Shown here one piece after another: positions 47,242-57,497 of a stretch of 64,000 nucleotides of DNA. The stretch lies in assembly GCA_937991945.1 (NCBI GenBank), contig CALKLO010000003.1:1-64000 (forward strand), read 5' to 3'. The DNA comes from an uncultured Granulosicoccus sp. Its GTDB lineage: Bacteria > Pseudomonadota > Gammaproteobacteria > Granulosicoccales > Granulosicoccaceae. The position numbers and the translations under genes are program-made. Numbering within the stretch: the stretch's first letter is position 1; every line of letters starts with the position of its first letter. The notes below the pieces were generated by a model. The model did not search any database and was not told the DNA's origin. It worked only from the letters and a program-made list of their open reading frames with translations.

Positions 47242-48348
47242 GTGAAAGCACAGCCTATTGCCTTTTATGCCCCGTTAAAATCTGCCGAGCATGCTGTACC
47301 CTCCGGTGACAGATTGATGGCCAGATCGCTCATACGCTGCATGCAGGAGTATGGCTATGTTGTCGAAACAGCCTCCCAGCTTCGTGCACGTATCAGAGAT
47401 CCTCACGATCAGCCCACTAACACTCAGTTGTTAGCCGATGCTGCGCAAGAGGTTGAGCGTTTAACCCAGCTGTGGAATGAGCAGGGAGCACCAGTGTGTT
47501 GGTTTTGTTATCACCCCTATTACAAATCTCCCGATTTAATCGGCCCGCCCTTGTGTAAGGCGTTTGGTATTCCCTACGTCACCGCTGAGGCCAGTTATTC
47601 ACAGCGCCGCACGGAGGGTTTTTGGGGGGAGGCGCAAAACAAAGTGCTAGAGGCGGTGAATGATGCGGCGGTGAATGTGTATTTCACAGAGCGAGATAAG
47701 CTGGGGTTGAGAGAAGGCTCTCCAACTGCAAACCTTGTTAGGCTCAAGCCTTTTATTACGCCAGTTGTCGATGCTCCGCTGCAAACAATTTCTGACAAGC
47801 TCAATTTGGTTGCAGTTGCAATGATGCGACCGGGTGATAAATTCGATAGTTACGTGGCCTTAGCCGAAGCACTTGCGCTTATTGAACACATACCGTGGGT
47901 GCTGAATGTTGTTGGTGATGGCCCTATGAAAGCTCAAATACACGCGCTGTTCGAAAAGCTGCCACCTGAGAAAATCATCTGGTATGGAGCACTCTCACCT
48001 ATGCATGTTGCATCGGTATACGCTGCAGGCGCCGTGTATGTCTGGCCAGGCTGCGGTGAGGCTTATGGCTTGGCTTACTTAGAGGCTCAGTCTGCGGGAC
48101 TACCAGTTGTGGCATTTAATACAGCCGGTGTACCTGAGGTGGTCAAGCATGAGCGCACGGGCATTTTGGTAGAAGACGACAATGTGTCTGCATTAGCGAA
48201 CTCCATAGCGCGTTTGCTGACCAATGCAGACGAACGACACCGCATGGCCAGAAACGCTCTGCGACATGTTCATGATGATCATACTTCCAAGCAGGCAAGC
48301 GTGACACTTGGAAAAATTTTACAGCGCGCGATCGGTACTGTGTTGTGA
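47242..48348 (+). CDS. Family 4-type glycosyltransferase
   Basis: A 368-residue GT-B glycosyltransferase. The C-terminal half carries the GT4 pattern: VVGDGPMKAQI, WYGALSPMHVASVYAAGAVYVWPGCGEAYGLAYLEAQ and GVPEVVKHERTGILVEDD, with the catalytic glutamates expected in the EAYGLAYLE segment. GTG start. The next gene, polysaccharide-deacetylase-like, overlaps it by 4 bases. It opens the glycan cluster that extends to 62.7 kb. Donor and acceptor are unknown. Confidence 0.9.
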   Translation: MKAQPIAFYAPLKSAEHAVPSGDRLMARSLIRCMQEYGYVVETASQLRARIRDPHDQPTNTQLLADAAQEVERLTQLWNEQGAPVCWFCYHPYYKSPDLIGPPLCKAFGIPYVTAEASYSQRRTEGFWGEAQNKVLEAVNDAAVNVYFTERDKLGLREGSPTANLVRLKPFITPVVDAPLQTISDKLNLVAVAMMRPGDKFDSYVALAEALALIEHIPWVLNVVGDGPMKAQIHALFEKLPPEKIIWYGALSPMHVASVYAAGAVYVWPGCGEAYGLAYLEAQSAGLPVVAFNTAGVPEVVKHERTGILVEDDNVSALANSIARLLTNADERHRMARNALRHVHDDHTSKQASVTLGKILQRAIGTVL

Positions 48349-49112
48349 GTGAGGCTAAGCCAATGCAAGCACTGTTGGATGAATTAAAACGACGCGAAGA
48401 TGAAGGCGCGCCCGTGCAGTTCTGGTTGCGTGATGACGACGCTGTGATGCCCAGCCAAGCGCTCGATCGTTTTATTGCTCTAACTAAAAAAACTACCGTG
48501 CCTGCGAACTTGGCTGTAATACCGGCCGATACGGGCATAGAGCTCGCTGCTCACTTGAAGCATGCACCACACTTTAGCGTATCGGTGCATGGGTGGGCGC
48601 ATACCAACCATGCTCCCGATAGCGAGAAGAAGCAGGAGCTCGGCAATCACCGCGACACCTCAGATATCGTTGCTCAGCTAAAGGCAGGCTTTACGGCTTT
48701 GTCAGATTTTTACGCCGATCAATTTGTACCGCTACTTGTGCCGCCTTGGAACCGTATTGCCAAAGAGGTCGTCGAGGAATTACCGGCAATTGGCTTTCAG
48801 GCGCTGTCGACATTTGGTCGCGAAAAACCCGCCCCCATACGCATGATTAATACGCACGTTGATCTCATCGACTGGAAAGGAACACGCGGTGGTCGTCCAA
48901 CTGATGAGTTGGTTGCCGATTTTGTTAAAACGATTAAACACACACAAACACCCATTGGTTTTTTAACTCATCATTTAGTGCACGATGAGGCAGCATGGGA
49001 TTTTATGGAAAGTTTGTTTGAAGCCACTGCAAGCAACCAGGCGTGTCAATGGGTGTCAATAAACACTATTTTGTCTGCCGATTTACCAGACCCAAGACTT
49101 CCAGCTGAGTAG
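48345..49112 (+). CDS. Polysaccharide deacetylase-like protein
   Basis: A 255-residue NodB-type fold. RDDDAVMPSQALDRF supplies the catalytic/metal Asp motif, SVHGWAHTNH the histidine pair, and LLVPPWNRI the downstream arginine region. No signal peptide is evident, so it probably acts in the cytosol on a precursor. Coupled to the GT4 gene by ATGA. The last 30 bases overlap the convergent GT32-type gene. De-N-acetylation is inferred from family. Confidence 0.8.
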   Translation: MSEAKPMQALLDELKRREDEGAPVQFWLRDDDAVMPSQALDRFIALTKKTTVPANLAVIPADTGIELAAHLKHAPHFSVSVHGWAHTNHAPDSEKKQELGNHRDTSDIVAQLKAGFTALSDFYADQFVPLLVPPWNRIAKEVVEELPAIGFQALSTFGREKPAPIRMINTHVDLIDWKGTRGGRPTDELVADFVKTIKHTQTPIGFLTHHLVHDEAAWDFMESLFEATASNQACQWVSINTILSADLPDPRLPAE

Positions 49113-50051
49113 CAAGCCACCTTCATTATTTTGGCAGTCAGTGCACCAATTGATGACGTCTTCCAGCGGCGTATCCTGAGGTAGGCTCCCAGCAACAATA
49201 TCTGAGTCGGCAAGCGTCATAGCGCCACCGCGACACATCAACGTAAACAGTAACGGGCCTGTTGCCCACCAAGCTGGAGCATCAGGCAGGACTCGCATGG
49301 CGTCGGGCAGGGAATCCAGCAAACGTCGAAGGACGGGATGCTCTGGCGGTGCCATGATCATTGAATTAGCCAGTAGCAATCCGCCTTTACCTGTGTTGCG
49401 GGGAATATCTTCCGCCATGCCGCCAATGCCTATCATGGGCATGATGTCGTGGAAGCTGATGTCCTGACGAGCCGGGTACCAGTCGCAATCCAAATAAATA
49501 CCACCGAGTTTCTCCAGCACTATATAGCGTGCGACATCAACAGCACCGGGATAATCGCCCTTATTGTGCATTTCTTGATAAGCCGGATGATCCAACACAC
49601 CGAAGGCTTCTAGGTCTTTTTCAAGCCATAACGTGTATTCGTAGCCATGCGCTTGAGCGTATTGTTGCCACGCCGCCGTGCCGTAAGGGGTTGGGTTTGA
49701 TCCCACCCAAATCTGATGAATAGATCTAGGAACAGGCCACTTATTCGCCTGATTAATCGCTATTTTTTCATCGGTCGAGAATTGGCAGTAAGGGTTTAAT
49801 AAATGGGGGGGAGGTGTTAAATGAAATCGGTAGCCAGCTGTACGAATGACATCTTTTTCAGCTTTTGCCAATTTCATGAAAGCTGATTGCAGACGACGAG
49901 GCAGGCCAAAAGCGGTGGGAAGGCCAAGTAGATCGAGCTCCGGGTCCGTTTTTAGGGCCTCTAGTATCTGGCGTGCGCCATCAAATTGCCCTGATAGGCG
50001 CAATGACTCGGCAGCTGCCAGTTTTTCGTTTACTCTATCCTTGGCTGACAT
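49083..50051 (-). CDS. GT32-type glycosyltransferase
   Basis: A 322-residue protein with the mannosyltransferase OCH1/capsule-type sugar-transferase signature: IPRSIHQIWVG-like PRSIHQIWVGSNPTPYG, then DVARYIVLEKLGGIYLDCDW, in which DCD is the DxD metal site. It is the only gene of the cluster on the minus strand. Role presumably in adding a sugar to a surface glycan; the substrate is not readable. Confidence 0.88.
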   Translation of the reverse strand: MSAKDRVNEKLAAAESLRLSGQFDGARQILEALKTDPELDLLGLPTAFGLPRRLQSAFMKLAKAEKDVIRTAGYRFHLTPPPHLLNPYCQFSTDEKIAINQANKWPVPRSIHQIWVGSNPTPYGTAAWQQYAQAHGYEYTLWLEKDLEAFGVLDHPAYQEMHNKGDYPGAVDVARYIVLEKLGGIYLDCDWYPARQDISFHDIMPMIGIGGMAEDIPRNTGKGGLLLANSMIMAPPEHPVLRRLLDSLPDAMRVLPDAPAWWATGPLLFTLMCRGGAMTLADSDIVAGSLPQDTPLEDVINWCTDCQNNEGGLLLSWKSWVW

Positions 50052-50252
50052 TGACTCATGCTCAAATTTCTACAGTCACTCATATAGTCGTGTTATTTTG
50101 GCACAGCACGCTAGGGCGTGTGGACTTAGCTTGTAGTAGACAGCCAAAGGGAACTAAGGTTGCTGGGCGGTCTCTACGTTTCTTGTCATATTGCACAAAT
50201 GATGTCGAATTCGGCACCGCACGCGTTCAGGCAACACAGAAGTAATCAAAAT

Positions 50253-52163
50253 ATGGCGCATCAGGCAGATACGAACAGAGAAATACTGCGGATCGAAGAT
50301 CTTCGGGTTTCTTTTCCACTCCTCGAAGGGCGAATAGATGCCGTCAAAGGTGTCAGCCTGCGAGTAATGCCAGGCAAAGTGACAGCCTTAGTGGGTGAGT
50401 CTGGTTCCGGTAAGTCCGTTATCAGCCAAGTCATCTTGGGCTTGCAGCCCGAATTTGCCGAGGTTAGCGGTAGCGTCATATTCACCGACCCCAACGATGA
50501 AGGCAAGGTGAGCGATACCGTAAAATTGCCGCGCGACGGTCGAGAGATTCGCGGAATTCGCGGGCGTCGTATCAGCATGATCTTCCAAGAGCCGATGACC
50601 TCGTTTTCGCCGTTACATACTATCGGCGATCAAATAAACGACGTGCTGAAAGAGCACACAATATTGAGTCCGGCTGAGCAACGAGCGCGTTGCGAGGAGA
50701 TGTTGGACATGGTGGGTTTTCCAGAACCTGCCAAAGTGTTCGATATGTATGCGTTCGAGTTGTCAGGTGGTATGCGCCAACGAGCTATGATCGCCATGGC
50801 GCTCATATGCGAACCTGCTTTGTTGATTGCCGATGAGCCGACCACAGCGCTGGACGTCACCATACAAGCGCAAATCATCAAACTATTACAAGAACTGCAG
50901 TCCCGCCTGCATATGGCCATTTTGCTGATCACTCACGATTTGGGAGTGGTGGCTAATATGGCTGACGAAGTGTCCGTCATATACCGCGGCCAAATTATGG
51001 AAGCTGGGCCTGTTGATGCTATTTTCCGTTCGCCTAAGCATGCTTATTTGAAAGGCTTGATGGATGCCATTCCGCATTTTGGTATGTCGCGCGATACACG
51101 TCTGACCCCGCTGCGAGACATCGATACCAATGTCGAAAATCTGTTAGAAAAAGTACTTGCGCCAGAAAGAAGCGGAAAACAGACCTCCGACATTTTGCTC
51201 TCAGTTAAAAACTTGAGAAAGACCTACGCAACCAAAAAGCAAGACTGGAAGTTTTTAGACACCGCCCAGCACACGGTAGCGGTGGATGGTGTGAGTTTTG
51301 ATATTCGGCGTGGTGAGTGTCTAGGGCTGGTCGGCGAGAGTGGCTGTGGTAAAACGTCGCTGAGCAAAATTCTAATGCGAGCTATCGCTCCAGATAGCGG
51401 CAGTATTTCATTTAATGATGAAGGCGAAGATATTGATGTTTTGGCCGCAGAGGGCGAAGAGTTATTAGCACTGCGAACCAAAATTCAGATGGTATTCCAA
51501 GACCCTATCTCGTCTTTGTCACCGCGTATGACTATCAACAATATATTGCGCGAGCCGTTTGAAATTCATAAGCGTGGCAATAGCAAGCAAAGAGATAATG
51601 CAACTGAGGCGCTGTTGCATGCGGTGGGTATGGGGAGTAATGCTCTGCAGCGTTATCCGCATAGTTTTTCAGGTGGGCAACGCCAACGAATAGGAATTTC
51701 TCGTTCTTTAGCAGTGGCACCTAGCCTTATTATTTGTGATGAACCCGTGTCGGCACTCGATGTGTCGGTACAAGCGCAAATTCTAAACTTGCTGAAAGAT
51801 CTGCAAAAGAACATGGGGCTGACCTATTTGTTTATCTCACACAACCTTGCCGTTATTGATTATGTCGCTGACCGGGTAGCGGTTATGTGGGCAGGTAAAA
51901 TTGTTGAGTTGGCTCCGCGCGACGTGATCATGAATAATCCGGTGCATCCGTATACCAAAGCGTTACTCAACGCTGTGCCATTCCCTGATCTGGATAGACC
52001 ATTAGATTTGGATGCGGCTGGGCAAACAAGTGCCACCTCATCGCAAAGCTGGGCGAAAGCGTTTCAGGAAGATGGGCCGGGTTCATTAAGTCCGGTTGAG
52101 TTAAGTGCGGACCACTTTGTGTTGGCTCGTAGTACGGCTAATGCTAAGGAGTTGACATCGTGA
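50253..52163 (+). CDS. Peptide/oligosaccharide ABC transporter, two fused ATPase domains
   Basis: About 636 residues with two complete ABC domains, as in YejF. First: GESGSGKSVISQ, LSGGMRQRAMIAMAL, LLIADEPTTALDVT. Second: GESGCGKTSLSK, FSGGQRQRIGISRSL, LIICDEPVSALDVS. Both keep the H-loop (ITHDLG, ISHNLA). The frame runs back to a TTG at 50160, but the ATG at 50253 starts just before the first ABC core and is preferred. It overlaps the binding-protein gene by 4 bases. Confidence 0.93.
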   Translation: MAHQADTNREILRIEDLRVSFPLLEGRIDAVKGVSLRVMPGKVTALVGESGSGKSVISQVILGLQPEFAEVSGSVIFTDPNDEGKVSDTVKLPRDGREIRGIRGRRISMIFQEPMTSFSPLHTIGDQINDVLKEHTILSPAEQRARCEEMLDMVGFPEPAKVFDMYAFELSGGMRQRAMIAMALICEPALLIADEPTTALDVTIQAQIIKLLQELQSRLHMAILLITHDLGVVANMADEVSVIYRGQIMEAGPVDAIFRSPKHAYLKGLMDAIPHFGMSRDTRLTPLRDIDTNVENLLEKVLAPERSGKQTSDILLSVKNLRKTYATKKQDWKFLDTAQHTVAVDGVSFDIRRGECLGLVGESGCGKTSLSKILMRAIAPDSGSISFNDEGEDIDVLAAEGEELLALRTKIQMVFQDPISSLSPRMTINNILREPFEIHKRGNSKQRDNATEALLHAVGMGSNALQRYPHSFSGGQRQRIGISRSLAVAPSLIICDEPVSALDVSVQAQILNLLKDLQKNMGLTYLFISHNLAVIDYVADRVAVMWAGKIVELAPRDVIMNNPVHPYTKALLNAVPFPDLDRPLDLDAAGQTSATSSQSWAKAFQEDGPGSLSPVELSADHFVLARSTANAKELTS

Positions 52164-54061
52164 TTACCCGTAGAGCGTTACTAGCGCTTTTAGCCTCATC
52201 AACGTTGCCAGCGAGCCTACTAGCTGCCAGCGATAAGTATAAGGTTATCGAAACGACGCTTGCCGATGATCTTTTAAAGCCATTAAAAGATCGCCTGCCT
52301 GACAGTCCCCGTGTGTTGAACATGAAGTCCCTAGGTCGTGAGCCTGGTACGCAGGGCGGTACAGTTCGCATGTTGATCGGACGGCAAAAAGATATTCGCT
52401 ACGTACCTATTTATAGTTATTCGCGCTTGGTGGGTTACAACGAACAGCTTGAGATGGTGCCCGATATATTGGAAAGTTATACGGTTGAAGAAGGGCGCAT
52501 ATTTACCTTTAAGCTGCGAGCCGGTCACAAATGGTCTGATGGCAGTGAGCTCAGCGCTGAAGATTTTCGTTACTACTGGGAGGAGGTGATTCTAAATCCT
52601 GAGATTCTCAGAGCGGGCCCACCCGCCAGATTGAAAGTAAACGGTAACGTTGCCAAATTCGAAGTGCTTGATAATCTCACTGTGCGCTACACATGGGACC
52701 TTCCCATGCCGCGTTTTCTAAGTATGCTTGCCTCACCGATTCCACAGACACTTGCACTGCCATCAGCTTATATGCGGCAGTTCCATGTAAAATTTCAATC
52801 TGCCGATGTGCTCGAAAAATCTATGGAGCAACAGCGGGTTGATACGTGGGTCCGCTTGCACCGAAAGATGATGCGACAGAACCGTCCAGAAAATCCGAAC
52901 CTTCCCACATTGGAAGCTTGGCGACCGCGAACCTTTTCTCCGGCTGAACAGTTTATGTTTGAGCGCAACCCGTATTTTCATCGTGTTGATGAAAATGGTG
53001 TGCAATTACCTTACGTCGATCGTTTGCAACTCAATGTGAGCTCCGCTGGGTTGATTGGCGCAAAAACAGCCACCGGCGAAAGTGACTTACAAGCAACCGC
53101 GTTAGGCTTACCGGATTACACCTTAATAAAGGAGGCGGAGAGTCGCTTCCCCATAAAAGTGTCGCTGTGGAGATCATCGCGAGGTTCAAGTGTTGCGTTG
53201 TTTCCAAACTTAACGTGTAAGGACGAAGTTTGGAGAGCATTGTTTCAAGATGTTCGTGTACGTCGAGCCTTGTCACTTGCCATCAACCGTCGTGAAATCA
53301 ATCAAGTCATTTGTTATGGCTTAGCCAGAGAAAGTGCCAATACGGTTCTACCCGAAAGCCCTTTGTACAAGCCTGAGTATTCTACAAAGTGGAGCGACTT
53401 CGACCCGGAGCAAGCCAATGCGTTGCTCGATGAGGTCGGTATCGCTGAGAGAGGCCCTAACGGTATTCGGTATTTGCCAGATGGGCGCCAGGCCAATATC
53501 ACCATAGAGTCTGCCGGTGAAAGTACGTTAGAGACAGACGTACTTGAACTCATTACTGATCACTTCCGTCAAATCGGTGTGGCGCTGTTTATTCGTAACT
53601 CTCAACGCGATATCTTTCGCAGCCGAGTGGTCGGTGGTGAAGTATTAATGTCGGCATGGCAAGGACTGGATAACGGCCTTCCGTCAGCCGATATGCCACC
53701 AACAGAATTAGCACCAACCACCAACGATCAACTTCAATGGCCAGTTTGGGGGTTGTACTATTTGTCAGGTCACAGTCAAGGTCGGCCTGCTGATATGGGT
53801 AAGGTTGAAGAGCTTGGTCAATTGCTAGACCAGTGGTTGTTGACCACTAACAGTGAGCAGCGAGAGAAGATATGGCATCAAATGCTTGATATTCATGCTG
53901 ACCAAGTCTTCTCTATAGGTACGGTCAATGGCACTCTACAACCGGTTGTGAAATCTGAGCAGTTACAAAATGTACCGGAAGAAGGTTTGTATGGTTTTGA
54001 ACCTATGAGCTATTTGGGGGTGTATATGCCAGACACCTTCTGGATTAAGGAAGCGGGATAA
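52160..54061 (+). CDS. Family 5 extracellular solute-binding protein
   Basis: 633 residues of the SBP_bac_5 (peptide/nickel/oligosaccharide) family. The signal peptide begins ITRRALLALLASSTLPASLLA with twin arginines, so Tat export is possible. Core motifs: GTVRMLIGRQKDIRY, VPDILESYTVEEGRIFTFKLR, GHKWSDGSELSAEDFRYYWE, and the later DVRVRRALSLAINRREIN. GTG start overlapping the ATPase gene. The ligand may be a peptide or a glycan fragment, given its neighbours. Confidence 0.92.
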   Translation: MITRRALLALLASSTLPASLLAASDKYKVIETTLADDLLKPLKDRLPDSPRVLNMKSLGREPGTQGGTVRMLIGRQKDIRYVPIYSYSRLVGYNEQLEMVPDILESYTVEEGRIFTFKLRAGHKWSDGSELSAEDFRYYWEEVILNPEILRAGPPARLKVNGNVAKFEVLDNLTVRYTWDLPMPRFLSMLASPIPQTLALPSAYMRQFHVKFQSADVLEKSMEQQRVDTWVRLHRKMMRQNRPENPNLPTLEAWRPRTFSPAEQFMFERNPYFHRVDENGVQLPYVDRLQLNVSSAGLIGAKTATGESDLQATALGLPDYTLIKEAESRFPIKVSLWRSSRGSSVALFPNLTCKDEVWRALFQDVRVRRALSLAINRREINQVICYGLARESANTVLPESPLYKPEYSTKWSDFDPEQANALLDEVGIAERGPNGIRYLPDGRQANITIESAGESTLETDVLELITDHFRQIGVALFIRNSQRDIFRSRVVGGEVLMSAWQGLDNGLPSADMPPTELAPTTNDQLQWPVWGLYYLSGHSQGRPADMGKVEELGQLLDQWLLTTNSEQREKIWHQMLDIHADQVFSIGTVNGTLQPVVKSEQLQNVPEEGLYGFEPMSYLGVYMPDTFWIKEAG

Positions 54062-54063
54062 CC

Positions 54064-55062
54064 ATGCTGCGCTATATCTTATGGCGGATCATCACGATGA
54101 TCCCTACGTTGCTGATTATATCTGCACTGGTTTTCACCATCATCGAGTTGCCACCTGGCGATTACTTTGAAAGCTATGTTGCCGAGTTAAAGGCCATGGG
54201 TGAGACGGCCGATTTGGCTGAAATTGAAGTGCTCAAAGAACGGTACGGATTCGATCAACCCATATACAAACGCTATTTTCATTGGCTAGGTGGAATGATG
54301 GTGGGTGACTTTGGTTATTCGTTTGAATACCGCTTGCCTGTTAATGAAGTTGTCGGTGAGCGTTTGTGGTTAACCATTTTAGTGTCTGTCGTAACCATCA
54401 TCTTTACGTGGATGATTGCGTTTCCTATTGGTATTTACTCTGCAACGCATCAATACAGTTGGGGTGACTACGGCCTGTCATTTGTTGGCATGATCGGAAT
54501 CGCTGTGCCAAATTTTATACTGGCATTGGTCATGATGTATTTTGCCAATATTTGGTTTGGCACATCCATTGGTCATCTCATGGATCAGTCGTACCTCAAC
54601 CAGCCCATGTCATGGGAGAAATTCAAATCCATACTCGAACACTTATGGATTCCAGTATTGATTATTGGAACGGCTGGTACAGCGGGCATGGTTCGCCGTC
54701 TTCGAGCAAATTTGCTGGACGAGTTGAAAAAGCAATACGTGGTAACCGCTCGAGCAAAAGGCATGGGTTCAACACGCCTACTGATGAAGTATCCCTTGCG
54801 CATGGCTTTGAATTTTTTCGTATCGGATATTGGTTCTATATTGCCAGCGGTCATATCAGGGGCTGAAGTTACGGCTATCGTTCTATCGCTCGAAACGACG
54901 GGCCCCATGTTGATAAAGGCTCTGCAAAGCCAAGATATGTATCTGGCGGGCTCGTTTCTCATGTTCCTCGCTTTTCTTACCGTGATAGGGGTGTTGGTTT
55001 CTGATATCGCTTTGGCGCTACTCGATCCGCGAATACGTTTTGGTGCGGGGAAAGAGCGATGA
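54064..55062 (+). CDS. ABC transporter permease (DppB/YejB type)
   Basis: A 332-residue inner-membrane permease with the DppB-like opening MLRYILWRIITMIPTLLIISALVF and six hydrophobic helices. The EAA loop that contacts the ATPase reads VVTARAKGMGSTRLLMKYPLRMALN. It begins 2 bases after the binding-protein stop and overlaps the second permease by 4 bases. Confidence 0.94.
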   Translation: MLRYILWRIITMIPTLLIISALVFTIIELPPGDYFESYVAELKAMGETADLAEIEVLKERYGFDQPIYKRYFHWLGGMMVGDFGYSFEYRLPVNEVVGERLWLTILVSVVTIIFTWMIAFPIGIYSATHQYSWGDYGLSFVGMIGIAVPNFILALVMMYFANIWFGTSIGHLMDQSYLNQPMSWEKFKSILEHLWIPVLIIGTAGTAGMVRRLRANLLDELKKQYVVTARAKGMGSTRLLMKYPLRMALNFFVSDIGSILPAVISGAEVTAIVLSLETTGPMLIKALQSQDMYLAGSFLMFLAFLTVIGVLVSDIALALLDPRIRFGAGKER

Positions 55063-56234
55063 ATTCACCATTGCCGCCACCCGGTGCACCGCTTGAACAT
55101 TATGTTTCAGATGCGCCCTACGATCCCAATGATGTTGAAGCAGATAATAATCACACGGGACCTGCGGTTAATGCCTCCCAACTCCGGCTTATGTGGTGGT
55201 ATTTCCGTCAGCACAAAGTGGCTGTGTGGTCGGGTGTGTTCATCATTTTCATGTACGCATCCATTATTATTTGCGAATTTTTAGCCCCTTATAATTTGCA
55301 TACGCGTAATACAGAATTTATCTACGCACCTCCTGCTGACATACATTTCTTTCACGAAGGGAAGTTGGTTCGTCCTTACACCTTCGGGCAAGAGATGAAT
55401 CTGGATATGACAACGCTTAAGCGTAACTACAGCGACATCCCAGGTGACGTACAACCGATTCGATATTTTTGTCGTGGTGATTCCTACACCTTTTGGAATC
55501 TGTTTGAATCGGACGTACATTTAGTGTGTCCTGCAGTAGGCGGACAGTTGTTCCTATTTGGTACCGACCGCTTGGGCCGAGATGTTTTGTCACGCACTAT
55601 TTATGGTGCTCGTATATCTCTGACCATTGGTATATTGGGCGTGCTAATGAGCTTTGTACTGGGCATTATCATTGGCGGCATAGCCGGCTATCGTGGCGGT
55701 ATATTCGATATGGTCGTGCAACGAATCACCGAAGTTTTACAATCAATACCCAGCATTCCATTATGGATGGCGTTGGCTACGATCATTCCGTTAACGTGGA
55801 GCCCGCTGCTAGTGTACGTTGGTATCACGGTTATTCTTGGGCTACTTGATTGGACGGGCCTTGCTCGCGCGGTTAGATCAAAACTATTGTCCTTGCGAGA
55901 AGAAGACTATGTTGTAGCGGCACAACTTCTTGGTGCTAATGGCAGTCGCGTTATCCGTAAGCACATGATTCCAGGCTTTATGTCTCACCTTATTGCAAGC
56001 GCCACGCTAACCGTGCCAGGAATGATACTCGGTGAGACCGCGTTGAGCTTTCTAGGTATCGGGCTTAGGCCTCCTATTACAAGCTGGGGCATCTTGCTGA
56101 CTGAGGCGCAGAGCATCAATATAATCGCGCTTTACCCTTGGTTATTGCTACCAGTTTTGCCGGTTATATTAATTATTTTGGCGTTTAACTTCTTAGGGGA
56201 CGGTCTGCGGGATTCCGCGGATCCGTACAAATAA
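55059..56234 (+). CDS. ABC transporter permease (DppC/YejE type)
   Basis: A 391-residue permease. A proline-rich N-terminus and a first helix (AVWSGVFIIFMYASIIICEF) are followed by a large periplasmic insertion (about 85-165, with two cysteines in YFCRG and HLVCP), longer than in DppC and reminiscent of YejE. The permease core holds GTDRLGRDVLSRTIYGARISL and the EAA loop VVAAQLLGANGSRVIRKHMIPG. Completes the importer of ATPase, binding protein and two permeases. Confidence 0.93.
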   Translation: MNSPLPPPGAPLEHYVSDAPYDPNDVEADNNHTGPAVNASQLRLMWWYFRQHKVAVWSGVFIIFMYASIIICEFLAPYNLHTRNTEFIYAPPADIHFFHEGKLVRPYTFGQEMNLDMTTLKRNYSDIPGDVQPIRYFCRGDSYTFWNLFESDVHLVCPAVGGQLFLFGTDRLGRDVLSRTIYGARISLTIGILGVLMSFVLGIIIGGIAGYRGGIFDMVVQRITEVLQSIPSIPLWMALATIIPLTWSPLLVYVGITVILGLLDWTGLARAVRSKLLSLREEDYVVAAQLLGANGSRVIRKHMIPGFMSHLIASATLTVPGMILGETALSFLGIGLRPPITSWGILLTEAQSINIIALYPWLLLPVLPVILIILAFNFLGDGLRDSADPYK

Positions 56235-56306
56235 ATGTGTCATGAGCGGTAACATCGTGAATCACACTGCTTACATAAGTGAAGTTGTAATGGTGGTAGG
56301 TGTGCA

Positions 56307-57497
56307 ATGGTGAAGCATTTGACTGGCGCCAGGGTGCTGATGTACAGCCACGATACATTTGGCTTAGGACATTTGCGCCGATGCCGCACTATCGCCCATT
56401 CTCTGGTTGAGAATTTCCAAGGTCTGAGCGTTCTGATTATTTCAGGCTCAGCGATCGCGGGTGCATTCGATTTTCGAGCCAGAGTCGACTTCGTAAAAAT
56501 CCCCAGTGTCATAAAGCTTCGTAATGGTGAGTACACCTCACTGGCTGGGCATATTGATATTGCCGATACCATCCGTATGCGTGAGTCGATTATTCGACAT
56601 ACCGCTGAAACGTTTAGGCCCGATATCTTTATCGTTGATAAAGAGCCGATGGGTTTGCATGGAGAACTCACCGATACGCTGACACTGTTAAAGTCTCAAA
56701 ACACGACACTAGTATTAGGCATGCGAGATGTCATGGACTCTCCTCGTTTGCTAGCAAGCGAATGGGAGCGTAAAGGGCTGATGAGTAAGATTGATTCAAC
56801 TTACGATCGCATATGGGTCTATGGCCCTGAAAACTTTTATGACCCCATGACGGGTATGGATGTGCCCGACAACGTGCGAGAAAGAACACAATTTGTGGGT
56901 TTTCTAAAGCGGCATACGTCCTCGCACCAGGTACGAAGCCGGAAAAATAAAGGTGAGTATTTACTGGTCACTACCGGTGGAGGTGGTGACGGTGTTGAGC
57001 TCATACACAGTGTCATGGCAGCCTACGAACAATGCGATGAACTTACCCATAAGGCGATGGTGGTGCTGGGTCCTTATATGCCAAGTAAGGAGCGTCAAGA
57101 GTTTCTGGATAGAGGAAAGAAAATTGACAACATGACGGTCATCGATTTTGACTCACGATTAGAGGAGTTAATTTCGGGTGCAAAGGCTGTTGTGTCTATG
57201 GGTGGTTACAACACGTTTTGTGAAATTCTGTCGTTTAATAAGCCTGCGTTAATTATTCCTCGTACGGTTCCGCGTGAAGAGCAATTGTTGCGTGCGCAGA
57301 GAGCTGCCGAATTGAACATGGTCGATATGTTGGTTCCTGAAGATGCCGATAACCCTGAAACAATGGCTAAGGCATTGTTGGTGTTGCTGACGCGGGATAA
57401 GCCATCTGAAAGAGGTGCATCGGTCACATTGGACGGTTTGAAAAACATATCCGACACCGTTGAAGCTATCATGCATGAGCGATCGCCCAAGCAATGA
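56307..57497 (+). CDS. GT28/MurG-like glycosyltransferase
   Basis: 396 residues. N-terminal YSHDTFGLGHLRRCRTIAHSL is the GT-B donor/acceptor loop typical of MurG-like enzymes; the C-terminal half has TTGGGGDGVELI and SMGGYNTFCEILSFNKPALIIPR, the nucleotide-sugar binding region. It starts 72 bases after the permease gene and overlaps the next glycosyltransferase by 4 bases. A paralogue lies two genes downstream. Not MurG itself: context and N-terminus differ. Confidence 0.85.
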   Translation: MVKHLTGARVLMYSHDTFGLGHLRRCRTIAHSLVENFQGLSVLIISGSAIAGAFDFRARVDFVKIPSVIKLRNGEYTSLAGHIDIADTIRMRESIIRHTAETFRPDIFIVDKEPMGLHGELTDTLTLLKSQNTTLVLGMRDVMDSPRLLASEWERKGLMSKIDSTYDRIWVYGPENFYDPMTGMDVPDNVRERTQFVGFLKRHTSSHQVRSRKNKGEYLLVTTGGGGDGVELIHSVMAAYEQCDELTHKAMVVLGPYMPSKERQEFLDRGKKIDNMTVIDFDSRLEELISGAKAVVSMGGYNTFCEILSFNKPALIIPRTVPREEQLLRAQRAAELNMVDMLVPEDADNPETMAKALLVLLTRDKPSERGASVTLDGLKNISDTVEAIMHERSPKQ

